DNA from: Lutraria lutraria
Lineage: Eukaryota > Mollusca > Bivalvia > Venerida > Mactridae
NCBI GenBank assembly: GCA_964023205.1
Contig: OZ026845.1
Location: forward strand, 10,116,001-10,180,000
Length of the DNA stretch: 64,000 nt
Direction: 5' to 3'
This document shows positions 34,241 through 47,749 of the stretch, in pieces. The notes beneath the pieces were generated by a model. The model worked only from the letters and a program-made list of their open reading frames with translations, was not told the DNA's origin and did not search any database. How positions within the stretch are numbered: the stretch's first letter is position 1; each line of letters opens with the position of its first letter. The position numbers and the translations under genes were made by a program.

Positions 34241-35874
34241 TGCTTGATAACTAAATTACTAAATTTCCTAATTCCAAAAGTATTTCAACTTTAGTTCTTT
34301 ATTTAGTTCTTTCGAAACCTTGCAATGAAAGATGATATCATTTGCATCTGTATAAATGCTTTTAAAGTTTCAAAGATGAATGTTTTCTTCTATAAACGTA
34401 TTTGTCCTACATATGTTCTTATTGAATTAATCACATTGAAGATTTACTTAGCTACAAATGTCGCCATAGATTGAATTGGCTAATTCTTCAGGGAACAATG
34501 TGGGAATCTCGTGACTTCGGAACAAACACTGTTAAAATTCACAAAAAAAAGGCTCAATGACCAAGTCGGATAAACAAAGAATTATACAGCAATATACTGA
34601 GCATGTAAAACAATACTATATCTATATCAAGCGATCACTACATCTATATGCATCAATCATGTGTAATTGTGTAATTTCGGCCTGTTGAACCGACTGGATT
34701 TTATGCGATTGTCAGCCTGACCCATCGCCTATAGCACTAACTTCCATCACATTAAATTTGGGGATTGGTTTTCTTTCATCGACAGAAGAAAAGCTATTTC
34801 TAATGCGAATAGATTTCATTTAAATCAAATTTGCCAGAAGAAATCGATTGTTTTAGATTAATTCGTATAACCCTAAAAGAGCTTAACGGATATTTCCCTG
34901 CAACCAATATATCTTGATATTTGTCCCTAAAATTTAGATTTTTTTTAATAAGACAGAGCGTCGCCTACATATAAATATCCCTAACTTTAGAATTCATGTC
35001 GATCTTGTCACGATAAAATTTGTAATTTTTACTTTACGGAATTGATTAACCCATCGAGCTGTTTTTTCAATAGCAGTTCTATACATCTCATCAAAATTTC
35101 ATCGCAATTCACTAATTAATAGTCAATTAATTACCAAAACTAAACTCATTCAACAATAGGCACATTTCATACAGGATCTAATTGTTTGTGTAAATAAAAG
35201 TTTTCCTCCGACGATTTTGGTGATCTTATGCTAGAAGGTATGTAGAACAATCTTATAGCATCTGTCAGTACCACAAACAACTCGTGTAAAATCAAATTAC
35301 GATAATATAAATCGCTATATCAAGTAGACCGTACTGGTAAAATAATAACAATGGGTTAATAAACACTTAGATTTAAGTTTATTTATATTATATGCTTATA
35401 AAATATGCACCTGAAATGTGCAGTCTGATATTAACTTTATGTTCCTATGCTTGCAGCAGGTTATTTATCGTGCGTACGAAATGTGTAATTGCACGTTACA
35501 TCAAATTGATTGGTGAGGTATACACTGACTGTCTGAACAAACTACAAATTAACGTCTCTTGAAATCGCTCATCAACATACCATGCAAACCATAATGACAG
35601 CTGAATATATTAAACGTTATCACAAGACGGTGTTGCGTTGGCCCTAACCGGTGTTCCGGTAAAGTGAAATCATTTTAGTACGGGCCTGTCCGGACTTCGG
35701 GATAAGAAGTATTTTCATTTCTTAAAAAGCACAATATATAGAAAGGTGTTCTACTTATGATATTGAATAAAAACCGGACTCGACTCGTATGCCCTGTTTC
35801 AGGTCATTGAAAGTATGCTCCCTGCAAACAATTATAAATTTCCCAACAAGAAGTGGACGTCTTGGATCACAGGC

Positions 35875-35958
35875 TCCAAGTAAGAACATCAATTTTGCCT
35901 CAACGGGTGTCAAACCCATGTTCTTCTGATTTGTAGTCTTTCATTCTACCGACTAAGT
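35875..35958 (-). mobile_element. tRNA-like SINE relic
   Basis: The minus strand reads CTTAGTCGGTAGAATGAAAG, then ACTACAAATCAGAAGAACAT and GGGTTTGACACCCGTTGAGG, with A-box and B-box-like spacing (GGTTTGACACC). A 12-C run on the plus strand adjoins it. Confidence 0.45.
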
Positions 35959-36613
35959 CCCCCCCCCCCCTCGGTCGGTCGGTCGGGACAATATGTGCAT
36001 TTAATGCACACCCGACTTTCTTATTACATCAATAACAAGGATTGTTTATGTTTGGTTTTCTTGATAGAACATAAAACCGGTATTTTACCTTCTTAGTTTC
36101 GTAAAACGACTTGATACATAGGCGAAGCATTAAGACGGTTAGAATGCATATTTGGGTGTTCTACAGTCGCTACCGTTCCCAAATATGCATACTAACCTAT
36201 ACATAAAAACCTACAGACCTACTTAAGCGTTGTACAAATAAAACATATAACACTGTCGTTTATTCATGATGCTTGGCTATTGTCACAGATCTCTGCTTTA
36301 ATCGTGGTACGAGGTTTATGACAAGATTAATCAACGCATGGTAACAAAACTCACGTACTGTTAACTAGTCCACACATAGAATAATGTTTCTTTATTAGGT
36401 TCATGGTGATTAAACGTAGCTACAATGAATATCAATGATTACAGTGAATTGTCTCATTGTTTTTCCACTAATAGAACAAGAAATAGGAATTCTTAGACAA
36501 ATATTTGGTGATGGAAATTGAAGGAACGAATTTGTTTTTTCTTTTTCAATTTAACAGGCTCAATATCCAGCTAACTTTGTAATCATTATGATATACTGTT
36601 GCTGTGGTGTTTT

Positions 36614-36650
36614 TATATAAAAGTTCTGCGATAGAAGAGTGCACAGCCAG
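36614..36650 (+). promoter_or_regulatory. Possible TATA-type core promoter
   Basis: TATATAAAAG at about 36614 is followed about 30 bp later by a non-AT-rich stretch with 'catcagcaga' repeats (36658-36690), resembling a 5' leader. No downstream coding exon is seen, so this may be chance. Confidence 0.15.
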
Positions 36651-38619
36651 CAGACTGCATCAGCAGACATCAGCAGACGACATTGAACCAGCAGGCAAGA
36701 ATTAACACTAAATAAATACAGACGATGTATTTATTATCATCATTCTCCTTTTTGAATACGCTTAATGATTTTGAACACAGAATATATATCTCAAACAATG
36801 TTAAAAAGACACGAAACAATGACTAATGTCATAGATTAATAACTGCGGTTCCACAGGGAATGACTTTGAAGCCTGCAGGACAACGTTTAAAATATAAAAC
36901 TTAGACTTTCAATAAACACATCATTTTAATGGTATTAAAACAGCAATCTGATGACTCACTACTTTTTTGTTAAGTCAATTCAGTAGCCAACATCTGTTGC
37001 AACCATTCTTGTAATAATCAAAGCGCTGATAGCGCTGGAAGAACAGGGTTTGATCCTGAGGTTAGACAGTTGTATTATCAGCCACACAATGCCACATGTT
37101 TTTTTCTGAGTAGAACCTATTCACATGAAATTATGTTTCAATAAAGCTATTTATTCTCATACCGTTTGAATAATTTGGTTACTGACTATATTATTGATAT
37201 TATTTTTATCAAATTTTCATGAAAACTGCATATAATTCGTCCGTAAGCGAGCGTCTTATTGTTCCACCACCGACCTCCTTGCTACGTTATAGTTCGTTTT
37301 TTATATAGACATAAACCGGCTGTCAATAGTATACTATACTTTTTAATAACTTTTATTTAACGCATTTCATTTCATTCCATTCATTAAGCAACATGTTTTA
37401 CGTATAATCTTAACACCAAAGTCGTTTTTATATGGACAGTGTGAACCAGATATGACCGAATAGTGTCTTCTCCTTAAAACTTTTTTGGCGTTTGGTGAAG
37501 AACTTCTTCTTTGGTTGTGAAAGGGGAAGCCATTATTTGCTATTTTTAGAGTTTGATTCAGTGAGCTTCGAAAACTGGTAGTAACCAAGAACAAGGTTGC
37601 AAGCAACCCAGTTCAAAAACAAACTTGTTATACGTATGAATGGTTGCAACATAGCTCAGCTTTAAACATACGTATGTACATATGTGTGCCCTTCTTACAT
37701 GGGGGTTTCTACCACCTGGGGCTTGGCATAGCTCAGGAACAGAAAAAAATCGGCATTTAAAGCATACTTTATAAAAACGATTCAAGTCAAACTCTGCATT
37801 CAGAAAAAAAGCTGCACAGGTACGTCACAAGGATATTTACGAGTATCGAAGCATAAATAATTATATCCTTAGGTGCCATGTACTTGTGCCTTATTTTTGC
37901 TCATTAGTATTCCTTTGAGTTCAATAATATTACTTCAATAAAAAGTTACTTAAGATCCTAGCTTCACTCGAATGCTGAAAGGTTCACGTCAGAATTAAAT
38001 AATCTTACGATGAACTTATATGCGCGATCGTAAGAGCAGAGTTAATGAGATTCAGATTCTGAAATACTTTTTAAGACCTTTATAAATCTGTTCTAGAACA
38101 TGATGCAATAAATTTAAAATGTCGGATTTGTCGCGTAATTCCCTGGATCTTGTATCGTCTGCTTCCGAAAATAAATCCTAAACACTATATTCCTAGTAAT
38201 GGATCGTTGATTCCATTTTAATTGTGCATGACGGGATATAATTTTCTACAGCAAAACTCAGGGGATATTATTAATATCTTGTTGTCTTGTGTGAATGTAG
38301 AATTGTCACTCAATGCACGTAGAAAACCTATACTCTGTAATCACATACACTCTTTTTTATCGAGGAAAATAGGAAGTTTAACAACATCTGATAATGCGTC
38401 GTAAACTTTTATACATTCACAATACCGTCGAGATCAATAAGATCTGCAGTGAATCTCATTATTCATGTAAAACATTGTAAATCAGAATTTGTCAAGTTCG
38501 ACCCATGGTAAATAACTACTTAAGTCTCAATTGAAAGACCTCCCTAAAATACCAGAAAATATGTCTTGATAAAGAGGTAGTATATACTGTATTTCATTTA
38601 TTTTCGTTCGGCTCAATTT

Positions 38620-38785
38620 TAGTGTTTTTTACTAAAATGGCTTATTTCGTGGGGACATAAATTTGTGGATTTTGATTTTTAAAAAAACATGCCTTACCGC
38701 TGCATTTAAATTCGTGGGGATTTGATCCACGAAATCCACGAAATTAAATCCCCAACGAAAATGAATGATTCGACTGTATTTAAAA
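38620..38785. repeat. Fold-back repeat with TTCGTGG motifs
   Basis: Contains 'ttcgtggggatttgatccac' followed by 'gaaatccacgaaattaaatc', an imperfect inverted repeat, and ends 'gactgtatt'. Similar TCGTGGATTTCGTGG-type repeats are widespread in invertebrate genomes. No coding content. Confidence 0.45.
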
Positions 38786-38999
38786 AACCGGCCCTGTTTG
38801 TAAATGGTTATTTTGTTAGTTCCGTAGGGTTCTCTCGCGGTCTCTAATTGAGGTCTAACAACAGTGTTGGTTTCATTTTTACGTTCTACGTGACAGGTAT
38901 CTGTGTACATGTAATTATATTTTGAAATTAATTTTAAAACGGCGATAGGATGCAATACCAATTTATTTTGCGATCAAAAAGGGTCAGGAAAAAAGACAA

Positions 39000-39560
39000 A
39001 AAGGTGTACAGAAGAAATAAGTTAACATATAAGAGAGATTTTCTTTTCGAATAAAAAATATACGGAGGAAAGTTTTCGAACAAGAGAGATTTTTGGATAA
39101 AAGGGGTACGGATAAAAGAGGATTTAAGATAAGAAACATACGGAGGAAAGAGGTTTTTGGATAAAAAGGGTACGGAGGAAAGAGGTTTTGGGATAAAAAG
39201 GGTACGGAGGAAAGAGTTTTTTTTGATAAAATGGGTACGGAGGATAGAGGGGTTTTTTTTGGATAAAAAGGGGTACGGAGGAAAGAGGTTTACGGACAAG
39301 AGAGAATTTTAGATATAAAGGATATGGAAAAAAAGAGTTTTCAGATTAGAGAGGTTTACTGATACAAAGATTACGGAGTAAAGAGATTGTCATGTTGGTA
39401 TTGAGTTCGGATAAAAAGGGTGCGGGGGAGATATTTTTGGACTAGCGATGTTTGCAGACAAAAAAGGTACAGGTGAAAATGGTTTTCGGATTAGTAAGGT
39501 TTTCGGATAAAAGGGTACGGAGGAAATATATTTTTGGATTAGAGAGGTTCCATTGTGTAT
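39000..39560 (+). repeat. Purine-rich degenerate minisatellite, ~31-bp unit
   Basis: The motif 'ggataaaaagggtacggagg' plus 'aaagaggttt' recurs about 15 times with varying length (about 30-35 bp). The plus strand is strongly purine-rich. Open frames on the minus strand here (Phe/Pro-rich, 38934-39299) are by-products. Confidence 0.85.
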
Positions 39561-39813
39561 GATATTCTCTCATGTAAATATGACTTTCAGTTAATCTTCG
39601 GGAAACTATTTTTACCCACAAACGAATTGTTTAAATTGGGAATTTGGTCTTTTTATAGAAATATAGAATTTTAGCCAAAATGTACGTCAAGAATAACAAA
39701 ACCGCTATACACTCGGCTTCATTTTGAGAAAGGATTCCATTTTGGGTGGATGGGGCTAAAATAAAACTGCCAGCTGAAAGCGACTGATACGAACAGATCC
39801 GATGCCTTAAATG

Positions 39814-39830
39814 CCCCCCCCCCCCCCCCC
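39814..39830 (+). repeat. Poly-C run of 17
   Basis: A homopolymer C17. Similar runs occur at 35959-35970 (C12) and 53432-53442 (C11), and as G at 51582-51595 (G14) and 58965-58977 (G13). Confidence 0.9.
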
Positions 39831-40609
39831 AGTTTATACAAATCAGAAACCTTATAAAACTAGCTCCATTTACGGTGTGTGTTATAAATATAAACACATA
39901 AACATAAATCAATTTGGTTTATGTAATAGTATTAGAAAATAGATAACTCCAATTAAAACAATGTAATTGATTTTACTCACATTATGATCAATGAACTAGG
40001 GAATAATTTAGATGTATGCGTTGTTAAGCATACTATTTTTAACATTTAATTAAATATTTTTGTAGGTTATAAATATGATTAACTAGATGATGTCAGATAT
40101 ACGGCGAACATCTCTTTTAGACATCTAACGGTAACAATATTTATTGCGAAGTAAATTCGATAAGCAAATGAAGTTTCTGTTGCATTTTGTAATTTAAGAA
40201 ACTTTAAGTTAATTGACGTTCTGAACATGTTTTGCATTTGGAACAACAGCGGCTAAAGCAACAAATCACAGTTATGTTTCTACTTTGACAATAAAAGCAA
40301 ATTTAAAATCGTACATGCTTTTCAATATCGGGTGATATAGGCGAGCCTCGAACTCTATAACCAATTGCATTATAAAACAACCTATTTGCGTAGTTAAGCA
40401 ATAATTCTTTATTTACGCGGTGATTAGAGAACGTTTCTGTCATTCCACAGGATTTTATTTGATAAAAACAAATTGCAATCACATTATTTAGATCGATAGG
40501 TTAAACTCAGTTTATTTTTGTTATTTCACGTAGCAGACATATGCTCATGCTGATGGATGGGTTAATTAACGGGGATAACAGTACATTATCACTTTGCTTA
40601 CATTAAGTC

Positions 40610-41285
40610 ATTACATGTACGTCATTTCTAGTCATTCCAAGTCATGTCGGTTCATTCCAAGTCATTCCGAGTCATTCCAAGACAGGTCGAGTCATTCCAA
40701 GACAAGTCGAGTCTTCCAAGGCATACCGAGTCATTCCATGTCATGTCGAGTCATTCTGAGTCATTCCAAGACAAGTCGAGCCATTCCAAGTCATTCCGAG
40801 TCATTAAAATGCATGTCGAGCCATTCCAAGACATGTCGAGTCATTCCGAGTCATTCTAAGACAAGTCAAGTAAATCCAAGTCATGTCGGTTCATTCCAAG
40901 TCATTCCGAGTCATTCCAAGACAGGTCGAGTCATTCCAAGACAAGTCGAGTCTTCCAAGGCATATCGAGTCATTCCATGTCATGTCGAGTCATTCTGAGT
41001 CATTCCAAGACAAGTCGAGCCATTCCAAGTCATTCCGAGTCATTAAAATGCATGTCGAGCCATTCCAAGACATGTCGAGTCATTCCGAGTCATTCTAAGA
41101 CAAGTCAAGTAAATCCAAGTCATATCGAGTCATTCCAAGACGACAAGTCGCGCCATTCCAAGTCAGTCCGAGTCATTAAAAGATATATCGAGTCATTCCA
41201 AGTCATTAAAAGACATATCGAGTCATTCTAGTCATGTCGAGTCATTCCGAGTCTTCAAAATAATTCAAGACATGTCAAGAAATAA
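40610..41285 (+). repeat. 10-bp minisatellite GTCATTCCRA/GACATGTCGA with 239-bp duplication
   Basis: Units of 10 bp alternate between GTCATTCCAA/GTCATTCCGA and GACAAGTCGA/GTCATGTCGA types. The block at 40644-40882 is repeated at 40883-41121, shift 239 bp, i.e. 24 units with one unit one base short. Ser-rich open frames in several registers are by-products of the repeat. Confidence 0.92.
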
Positions 41286-41289
41286 CGGT

Positions 41290-44200
41290 CAATGTAGGTA
41301 TGGTTATAACTGTTCAATTCTAGCTAGTTTATGACTAAATGATTGTGATAGATTTGTGGATGTTTTTTATGTTTGCTAAAAATCTTTAGTCGGTATATAA
41401 CAGATTAATATCGGAATGATTTGCGATTTATCAATTCTAGTTCGTTCATGAATGGTTAAATTTGGTACAGTTTGAAAATGATCGGTATGGGCTTGGTTTG
41501 TTAATTTTGGTAATATTTTTGATCGAATAAATTTGGTATACAGTGTGGGTTATGACAGACATAATAATTAATGTACCGTTTCTGACTGATCAGGTCTGGT
41601 ATTTTGAGAGACAGGACATTTCGTATAATCTTTATACGGCTGACAATGAGCATATGTCATGACACAATCGGACAGCGACAACAGGGGGAAAAGAGAAGAT
41701 GACAAAAATGAGTCCCTGTATAATGTAGAGAATGACTAAGATGAATCTCGCATAACTACCTCTCGGGAAATCACTTTTACATAGTTATATCAAGTAATTC
41801 TCGGGAGTTTTATAAAGTGACAGCATTATTCAATTTACGAACGACGTGAACAATACTCAGGACATGATAAGTTGAGTGATTTTGAACAAACACTAATAAA
41901 TATACCTTTTTAATAATGCTTTTCAGAAATGTCTAAAGTTTGACAGATCGTACAACAAATGAGAGTATTTTATACAAGGGTGAAAAGTAATCTATACATA
42001 GAGTTAATTACTGTTATAATACATACTTGTATAAAATTGTTTTATGTTTTCCTTTTTCGATCATAAATAAACATTACGTTAAATAATTTTATTTACATGA
42101 ATTATAAATTAATGCATTAAAAGATTACAACATAATTCCATTAGCATGTATGTTAAAACCCTGATTATCTGGATATCTGCCATTACAAAGGTTACACAAT
42201 ATCATGAAAACATGTTTTAGCTACATATTGGCTGATTGTAAAATGTTCAAGTCAAATAAGCTCTTTAAAACAATAGTCTATTCGATGTTAAACCAAGACT
42301 TAAAATATGATCATGAGCGGTGCAAGGTAATTCATAGTGTGCCCCTTTTCGTAGAAATGGGGGTATATTGCTTTGGTCGGTCTGTCTGTCCGTCCGTCCG
42401 TAACCAAACCTTGTCCGGGCAATAACTAGAGAACTCTTTGGCCTAAGATCCTTGGATTTGGATGGGAGGTCGGTCATCATTATGATTTTGAGGTCAGTGT
42501 TATCTAAAGTCTTACTATCCAGTTGGCCTTTAGGGGCATCCGTGTTTTACAAACCCTTCTTGTTAAACAAGAGTTCTACACACGACACCTTCAGAACAAA
42601 CCATGCTATCCATAGCATTGTCCTATTTATTTTCATAAAACGCACTACTTTTGTATTGACCGAAATGCTTGTTTACTTTTGGAAATTAGGCCTCGAAGTA
42701 GTCCAACCGCTTAAATGGAAACCAAACGCAAAAGTTGAACGAGACCATGAACGTTATGGCAACAAATTAATGTATATGCGCATCGATTGTTGCAATTGCG
42801 TCTTAATAATTATTTAATTAATCAGTAAAATCCTTCCGGGTCTCGTCATGTCACAAATTTGGACAGTGTTCATTTATTGATTTATACCCTTATACTTAGT
42901 TGTATGTAAATATTTTTTAACCATTTGTCATTATTACATAACATATCTGCCTGGGTTCATTCATATATATATGTCTTAGCTAAGATAGCTTTATTAGATA
43001 TTAAAACTCCAGCTTATGTCATATAATTCACTGAAAACAATCCCTAAAACCATTCGATAAGATAGAAAGTATTACTTTACATGGTTGGCAAGATCTTCAC
43101 CGAGTATATTTATGTAATGGGCCCAGCGGTTGATGATCATAAACTGTTTTGTATTTCTAGATCAAATGCTACATTTAATTACCAATAAGCATAAAGATAT
43201 ATGAATCAAACGTTATTGAGGAAGGATTAATAAAGAATTATTCACACAGATAAAAAGATAAATGAGAAAACATTCAAACAAGCTGTTTTATCTCGCTAGG
43301 TCACAAAGTACGTGTTATTAACGGTTATCGTATCTGATGCATGCTTGTTAATTGATATAATGTTAACATTAAACATTATCGAAGTACATTGAATTGAACG
43401 TTAACGCTTCGTTTTGATTGATCTATAACTCGATTTAGCTCATGCAGGAATTGCAAAACTCGACAAATACGAGATGAATGCAAAAAGTGGGCGTGGCTTT
43501 TCTCATTTTGAACTTTCTACAAACTGTATAACCCTCGTGTTCACAGGATTTCTGTCTATTTGTTGTACGCAGGCACCGCGCGGTCTTTTGACGTTTCAGC
43601 CTTTAGAAAAGTATAAATTAACATTTATTATATTGCGAAATATGGCAATTTGAATATACATAAAAATGCATATATATCATGATCATAAAGATCTAAAAGG
43701 TGTACTCGAAATAGTCTCGAGTAAATTTGACACTGATTGAAATACGTTTATTTATTACATCAAAGCATTACTAGTACTAAGTCATGTTTGATTTCCTCTG
43801 ATTTATATTTTGAACATGTTCATGACAATTTCAATAGGCATCAGTAAATATAAAACATGTTTGGATTGTGGCGATAATAGCGCCTTTATTTCGAACAACA
43901 GTGCAACCTCCTTACAACAACCACAAATGGGAAGTACAAACATGTTAATGAGAGAGTAAAAATAGAGTAAAACATCAATTTTGGTTGGTAGTAACGAAAG
44001 GGTGGTTTTTATTCGGAGGGGACCATTCATGGAGGCTACACTGTATACATAGTCTGCAAATTAAGAAAAATGAAGTACTAGTTAATATGAAGTAGGTCAT
44101 TGACTTAAACGATACGATAAAAGAATAATAACATGCAATTACTGTTTAATTTATGTTGGTGTTATATAAAATAAGACCCAATTAGAAGATCCACTTGACA

Positions 44201-46300
44201 TACATGTTAATGTGACATGCATCCATTACATTCTGAACTCTGTTCAGTGGATTGTTCATACGTTATGTGTGGGCTGATATAATATATCATATTATATGAT
44301 TGTAACTCACACAGTTTAACTATACAGTGCAACCTCTCCAAAGCAACACCATTTGGGAGTAGCCAAATTATATTGTTGTTAAGAGGTTGTTGCTCTATAG
44401 AGGTTAAATTAATAGTTAAATCTTACAGTGGGAAAATCATTCTGTTGTTGTAGGGAAGTTGTTGATCAAGAGAGGACCCCTCTAGAGAGGTTGTACTGTA
44501 CTTTTATTCACTCACAATAGGCTAATATTAATTGAATGAGATTTAATTCTAATATAAGAACCGTAAAACTTGTGTCAATGGCCATCTTTGCACAAAGTCC
44601 ACTATGTGAATAACGGTCATTCTTAAGAACCTATCAATTTGATATAATGGATCACATGACTCTCCAGTTAACGACCTACTCTAATTAGATACCATGTATC
44701 TTCTCTCTATCTAGAGGTCTTTCATCACAGGTTTGTCTGTATTATTCAAGTTGGTTATTTAACATTTTTTTAAACAGCAAATATGTAATTATATAATTGT
44801 CTAAACGTTTATATGTTGATATAAGTCTAAGGAAATATAGTTGCATAGGCATATGAAATGTTGTGCCAAGTACAAAGTATATTATGTGTTATATACGTAA
44901 TGGAAAACAATAAATAATAATTATTATATAATTGTGTTTTTTTCTTTATCACAAGAAATGGAGAAGAAATTATGAGAAATAAACTTCCCCATTCACTGAT
45001 ATTGGAAACACCGTTCCGACAGAGAGCACATTGAAATCGGCTTTGACCCGAATTTTGTTTCAATGATATCTGTAATACGTAAAACTTTTATGTTTTGGCA
45101 GTTTTAAAGGTCCTTAACAATAATTAGCCCGTAATAAGCAGATTGACATAACAACATGAAGAACATTGACTAAAACCCTAGAGAACTAATGTTTCACCAA
45201 AACCTCGCGAGAGTTTAGATTTGACACGTTATTCTTCGAGAAAATCTTGATCAAGTGTCATCATCAGAGTTCTAACATACTTATATTAACACCCTTACCA
45301 ACAACATAATACCTTCATATGATCACACTTATAACTTTTCCAATCAGAGCTGAGAGATAATTATTGTCGTGAAGTAGGTGTCTGTAAACTTGTAAGCTGA
45401 CAAGTAAGACGTAGAGATCCAGGGTTGATGGCCGATATTTTAACACTCTGTTTAATTGAGCAAGCATCGTAGAATTGCTTTACTTCTAACACTAAAAGAA
45501 GATGCCACCGCTTGACTTAGACTATTTCATGTCAACTCAGTGGAATATACGTACAAAGATCAGAAATGGTTTTATAGCCAACGTAAAACTTTAAATAATC
45601 ATTTAAAAATGAATGGGTTCGGTCTGTATGTCTACGTAAGGTTCAGACATGGTGAAATATACGTCCTGAGAAATAGCGTTTCTTATGGCCATGGCGTTTC
45701 GAATTAAGGTACATTGTATTTAGGTTCCCAACTCCAAAAATCATTATCTCAAAATGAGACGGACAGATTTTTTGGAATGTTTAAAAAGTTTTAAAATGAG
45801 TCGAAATAAATAATATAAAATGATACTAGTAAATCGGCTATACTATATTTGTAATATTAATATTTGTGTGTAGCATTAAGCAGTTATGTCAGAAAAGAAC
45901 GGTATTAGGAATATAATACTTTAAATAGTTTTTAAAATAATTCACATTGAGTTGAGCTTTAAATTTTGACCAATCACAAGGCAGCTTATTTGATGACTGG
46001 ATATCATGACAATTTGCCAATTAGTGTTACTGCTCTGTTGAGCATAATGAAATACATTTGTAAACATCATTCCAATAGTTATTTTTCAGACGACACAATT
46101 CATTCACAGACATTCACAATAATAACAATATTATTGTAATGAAGACAATCTGATATGCCTAGCGTTCTGTAGGAGACAGTAATGTTGTTTTAATTAAATA
46201 TAGACATAAAGTGACATGGCTACAATTGATATGTCAACTTTCTGGTAGATAATGATAGATTATGATGTAATTTGTCTCCTTAATTTAAAACAACCAGCGC
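41290..46300. other. Non-coding stretch
   Basis: No gene seen. It contains a (GTCTGTCCGTCCGTCC)-like microsatellite at about 42377-42402 within a degenerate bivalve-type repeat (42310-42580, ending 'cttgttaaacaagagttc') and the MITE at 44325. Open frames at 42452-42817 and 43803-44030 have no recognisable domain. Confidence 0.45.
44325..44498 (+). mobile_element. MITE, CAGTGCAACCTC-end family, intact copy
   Basis: A 174-bp element bounded by CAGTGCAACCTCTCC and its inverted GGTTGTACTG end, directly flanked by TA on both sides. The interior shares 'agcaacaccatttgggag' and 'gaggttgttgctct' with the other copies. The TA target duplication and CAGT-nn-AACCTC ends are consistent with a pogo-type Tc1/mariner source. 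That assignment rests on end structure only. Confidence 0.75.
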
Positions 46301-46429
46301 TTAGAAAATGAAAATAACATATCGGGGCGGACTGTTCATGATGTTGTATTTTCACACAAGCGTGGATATTTTCGGGAGGACAAGGTCTAACAAATTGGCT
46401 TGTCGTAAATCAATACGCGGCCATCAATA

Positions 46430-46750
46430 TCCTACCAAACAATCGGAACTCCTCGGCGTTTGTCTAAAGAATAGTGCCTCGGACATGATAGGACAGGCCG
46501 CTGACTCAGGGAATCCAACGATGGAGACAACCTATTTCTCTTTCAATGGGAACTTGATGCCCATTTTATCAATTGCGAACGATAAACATAAACGTTTGAA
46601 AGTCTGTAATTCAGAGAATAGTTATTGAAAACGAGAATCTAGTGTTGAAAATTCAGTAACCATAAACCACAGAACCAATATTTGTAAACCTACACTTATG
46701 TACGAGGCGTATTTTTCAGTTACGGAAATGCCCGAATAGTTACGACTGCT
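46430..46750 (+). mobile_element. ~330-bp dispersed element, copy 1
   Basis: Runs from 'cggaactcctcggcgtttgt' to 'ttacggaaatgcccgaatag'. Shares 'aatccaacgatggagacaac', 'gaaagtctgtaattcagaga' and 'cctacacttatgtacgaggc' with two other copies. The open frame at 46308-46628 runs through it and is not conserved in the other copies. Confidence 0.75.
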
Positions 46751-47282
46751 ACAAAAAGTGATCATAATATATTCAAGTTTCCTTACACGAAATATGATGA
46801 CTCGGTTTTGGGGTCCGATACAAAATTTCAAAGGTAATTACCAAGTAACCTAACGTAATAAGTATTCAACAGCATTATTCTTAAATCTGGAAAATAAATC
46901 ATGAATTTTGTGTCGATGTGAAGGTTATAAAAAAGCGCTAATTCTTACATTGTGTCTATAATTCTAAATAATGACACTCAGGAATCGTTTTGTCATCCAA
47001 TTATCGGAATAATGTGCACGATAGCTGTAGTTAGCTTCACCTTTGAGACAGTCTGAGAATTACATAACATTTTTTCCTGTCTATCGTTGATGTAAACTTG
47101 ACGGCATAACCTTATTATTTAGTAATAATTTCTCTCCCGGCCTCCGAGGACAATCGTTATAATATTTAGTCACTCGGGTTCCATGTACAGTATTACGGAT
47201 GCGAGACTCTTGTCGGAAATTACCGATAAATCATTCTAGTTACAGTACATTTTCATCCGAATTCTATTTCTACATACTATTA

Positions 47283-47454
47283 CAGTACAACCTTTTCAGA
47301 GCGGCTCTATTATGTACAACCTCCCTTCAACAATAGCACGATTTTCCCCTCTGCACAATTTAACAATTAATTTAACTTCTCTAGAGCAACAACCTCTCAA
47401 CAACAACATGATTTTGCTACTCCCAAAGGATGTTGCTTAGGGGAGGTTGCACTG
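47283..47454 (-). mobile_element. MITE, CAGTnnAACCTC-end family, second intact copy
   Basis: A 172-bp element in the opposite orientation to the copy at 44325-44498. It starts CAGTACAACCTTTTCAG and ends GGGGAGGTTGCACTG, with TA at both flanks. The interior contains 'gagcaacaacctctcaacaa', matching the other copies in reverse. Confidence 0.75.
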
Positions 47455-47543
47455 TATATTTTATATAGCAATGAATGTTTTTAACTCGTAAAAACTGCAA
47501 AACAATAACTGTATGTAAAACGTTACAGCGACAATAAGAAATA

Positions 47544-47714
47544 CGGTGAAACCTCAAATAACCATCAACTCATTATAACGACCAGCGCATTATATATATA
47601 GACCAACCATTTCAGGACAGGTTTATCAAATCATCCCTTAATTTCAACTTGAAATTCAGACGATCTGTACAATTTTCGGATCCCAAACGTGGTCTTTATC
47701 TCGAGGTTCAACTG
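47544..47714. mobile_element. Related MITE with diverged interior
   Basis: Starts CGGTGAAACCTCAAATAACC and ends TCGAGGTTCAACTG (inverted CAGTTGAACCTCGA), 171 bp, next to the previous MITE. Ends follow the same CAGT-nn-AACCTC pattern, but the interior is different, so it is probably a separate MITE family moved by a related transposase. Confidence 0.55.
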
Positions 47715-47749
47715 CACTCAGAAAACTGTGGACGGATTGGTAATTAATA

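Larger units (their letters stand above)
31311..38600. other. Non-coding stretch with scattered relics
   Basis: No supported gene. It holds a coding-like fragment at 34084-34240, a SINE relic at 35875-35958, a C-run at 35959-35970, a TATA-like site near 36614 and a MITE fragment at 33292. A 'gggtttgatcc' B-box-like site near 37050 may be another SINE scrap. Confidence 0.45.

Noticed and set aside
40594..41231. Ser-rich frames of 71-134 codons
   Set aside because: They are by-products of the 10-bp minisatellite.
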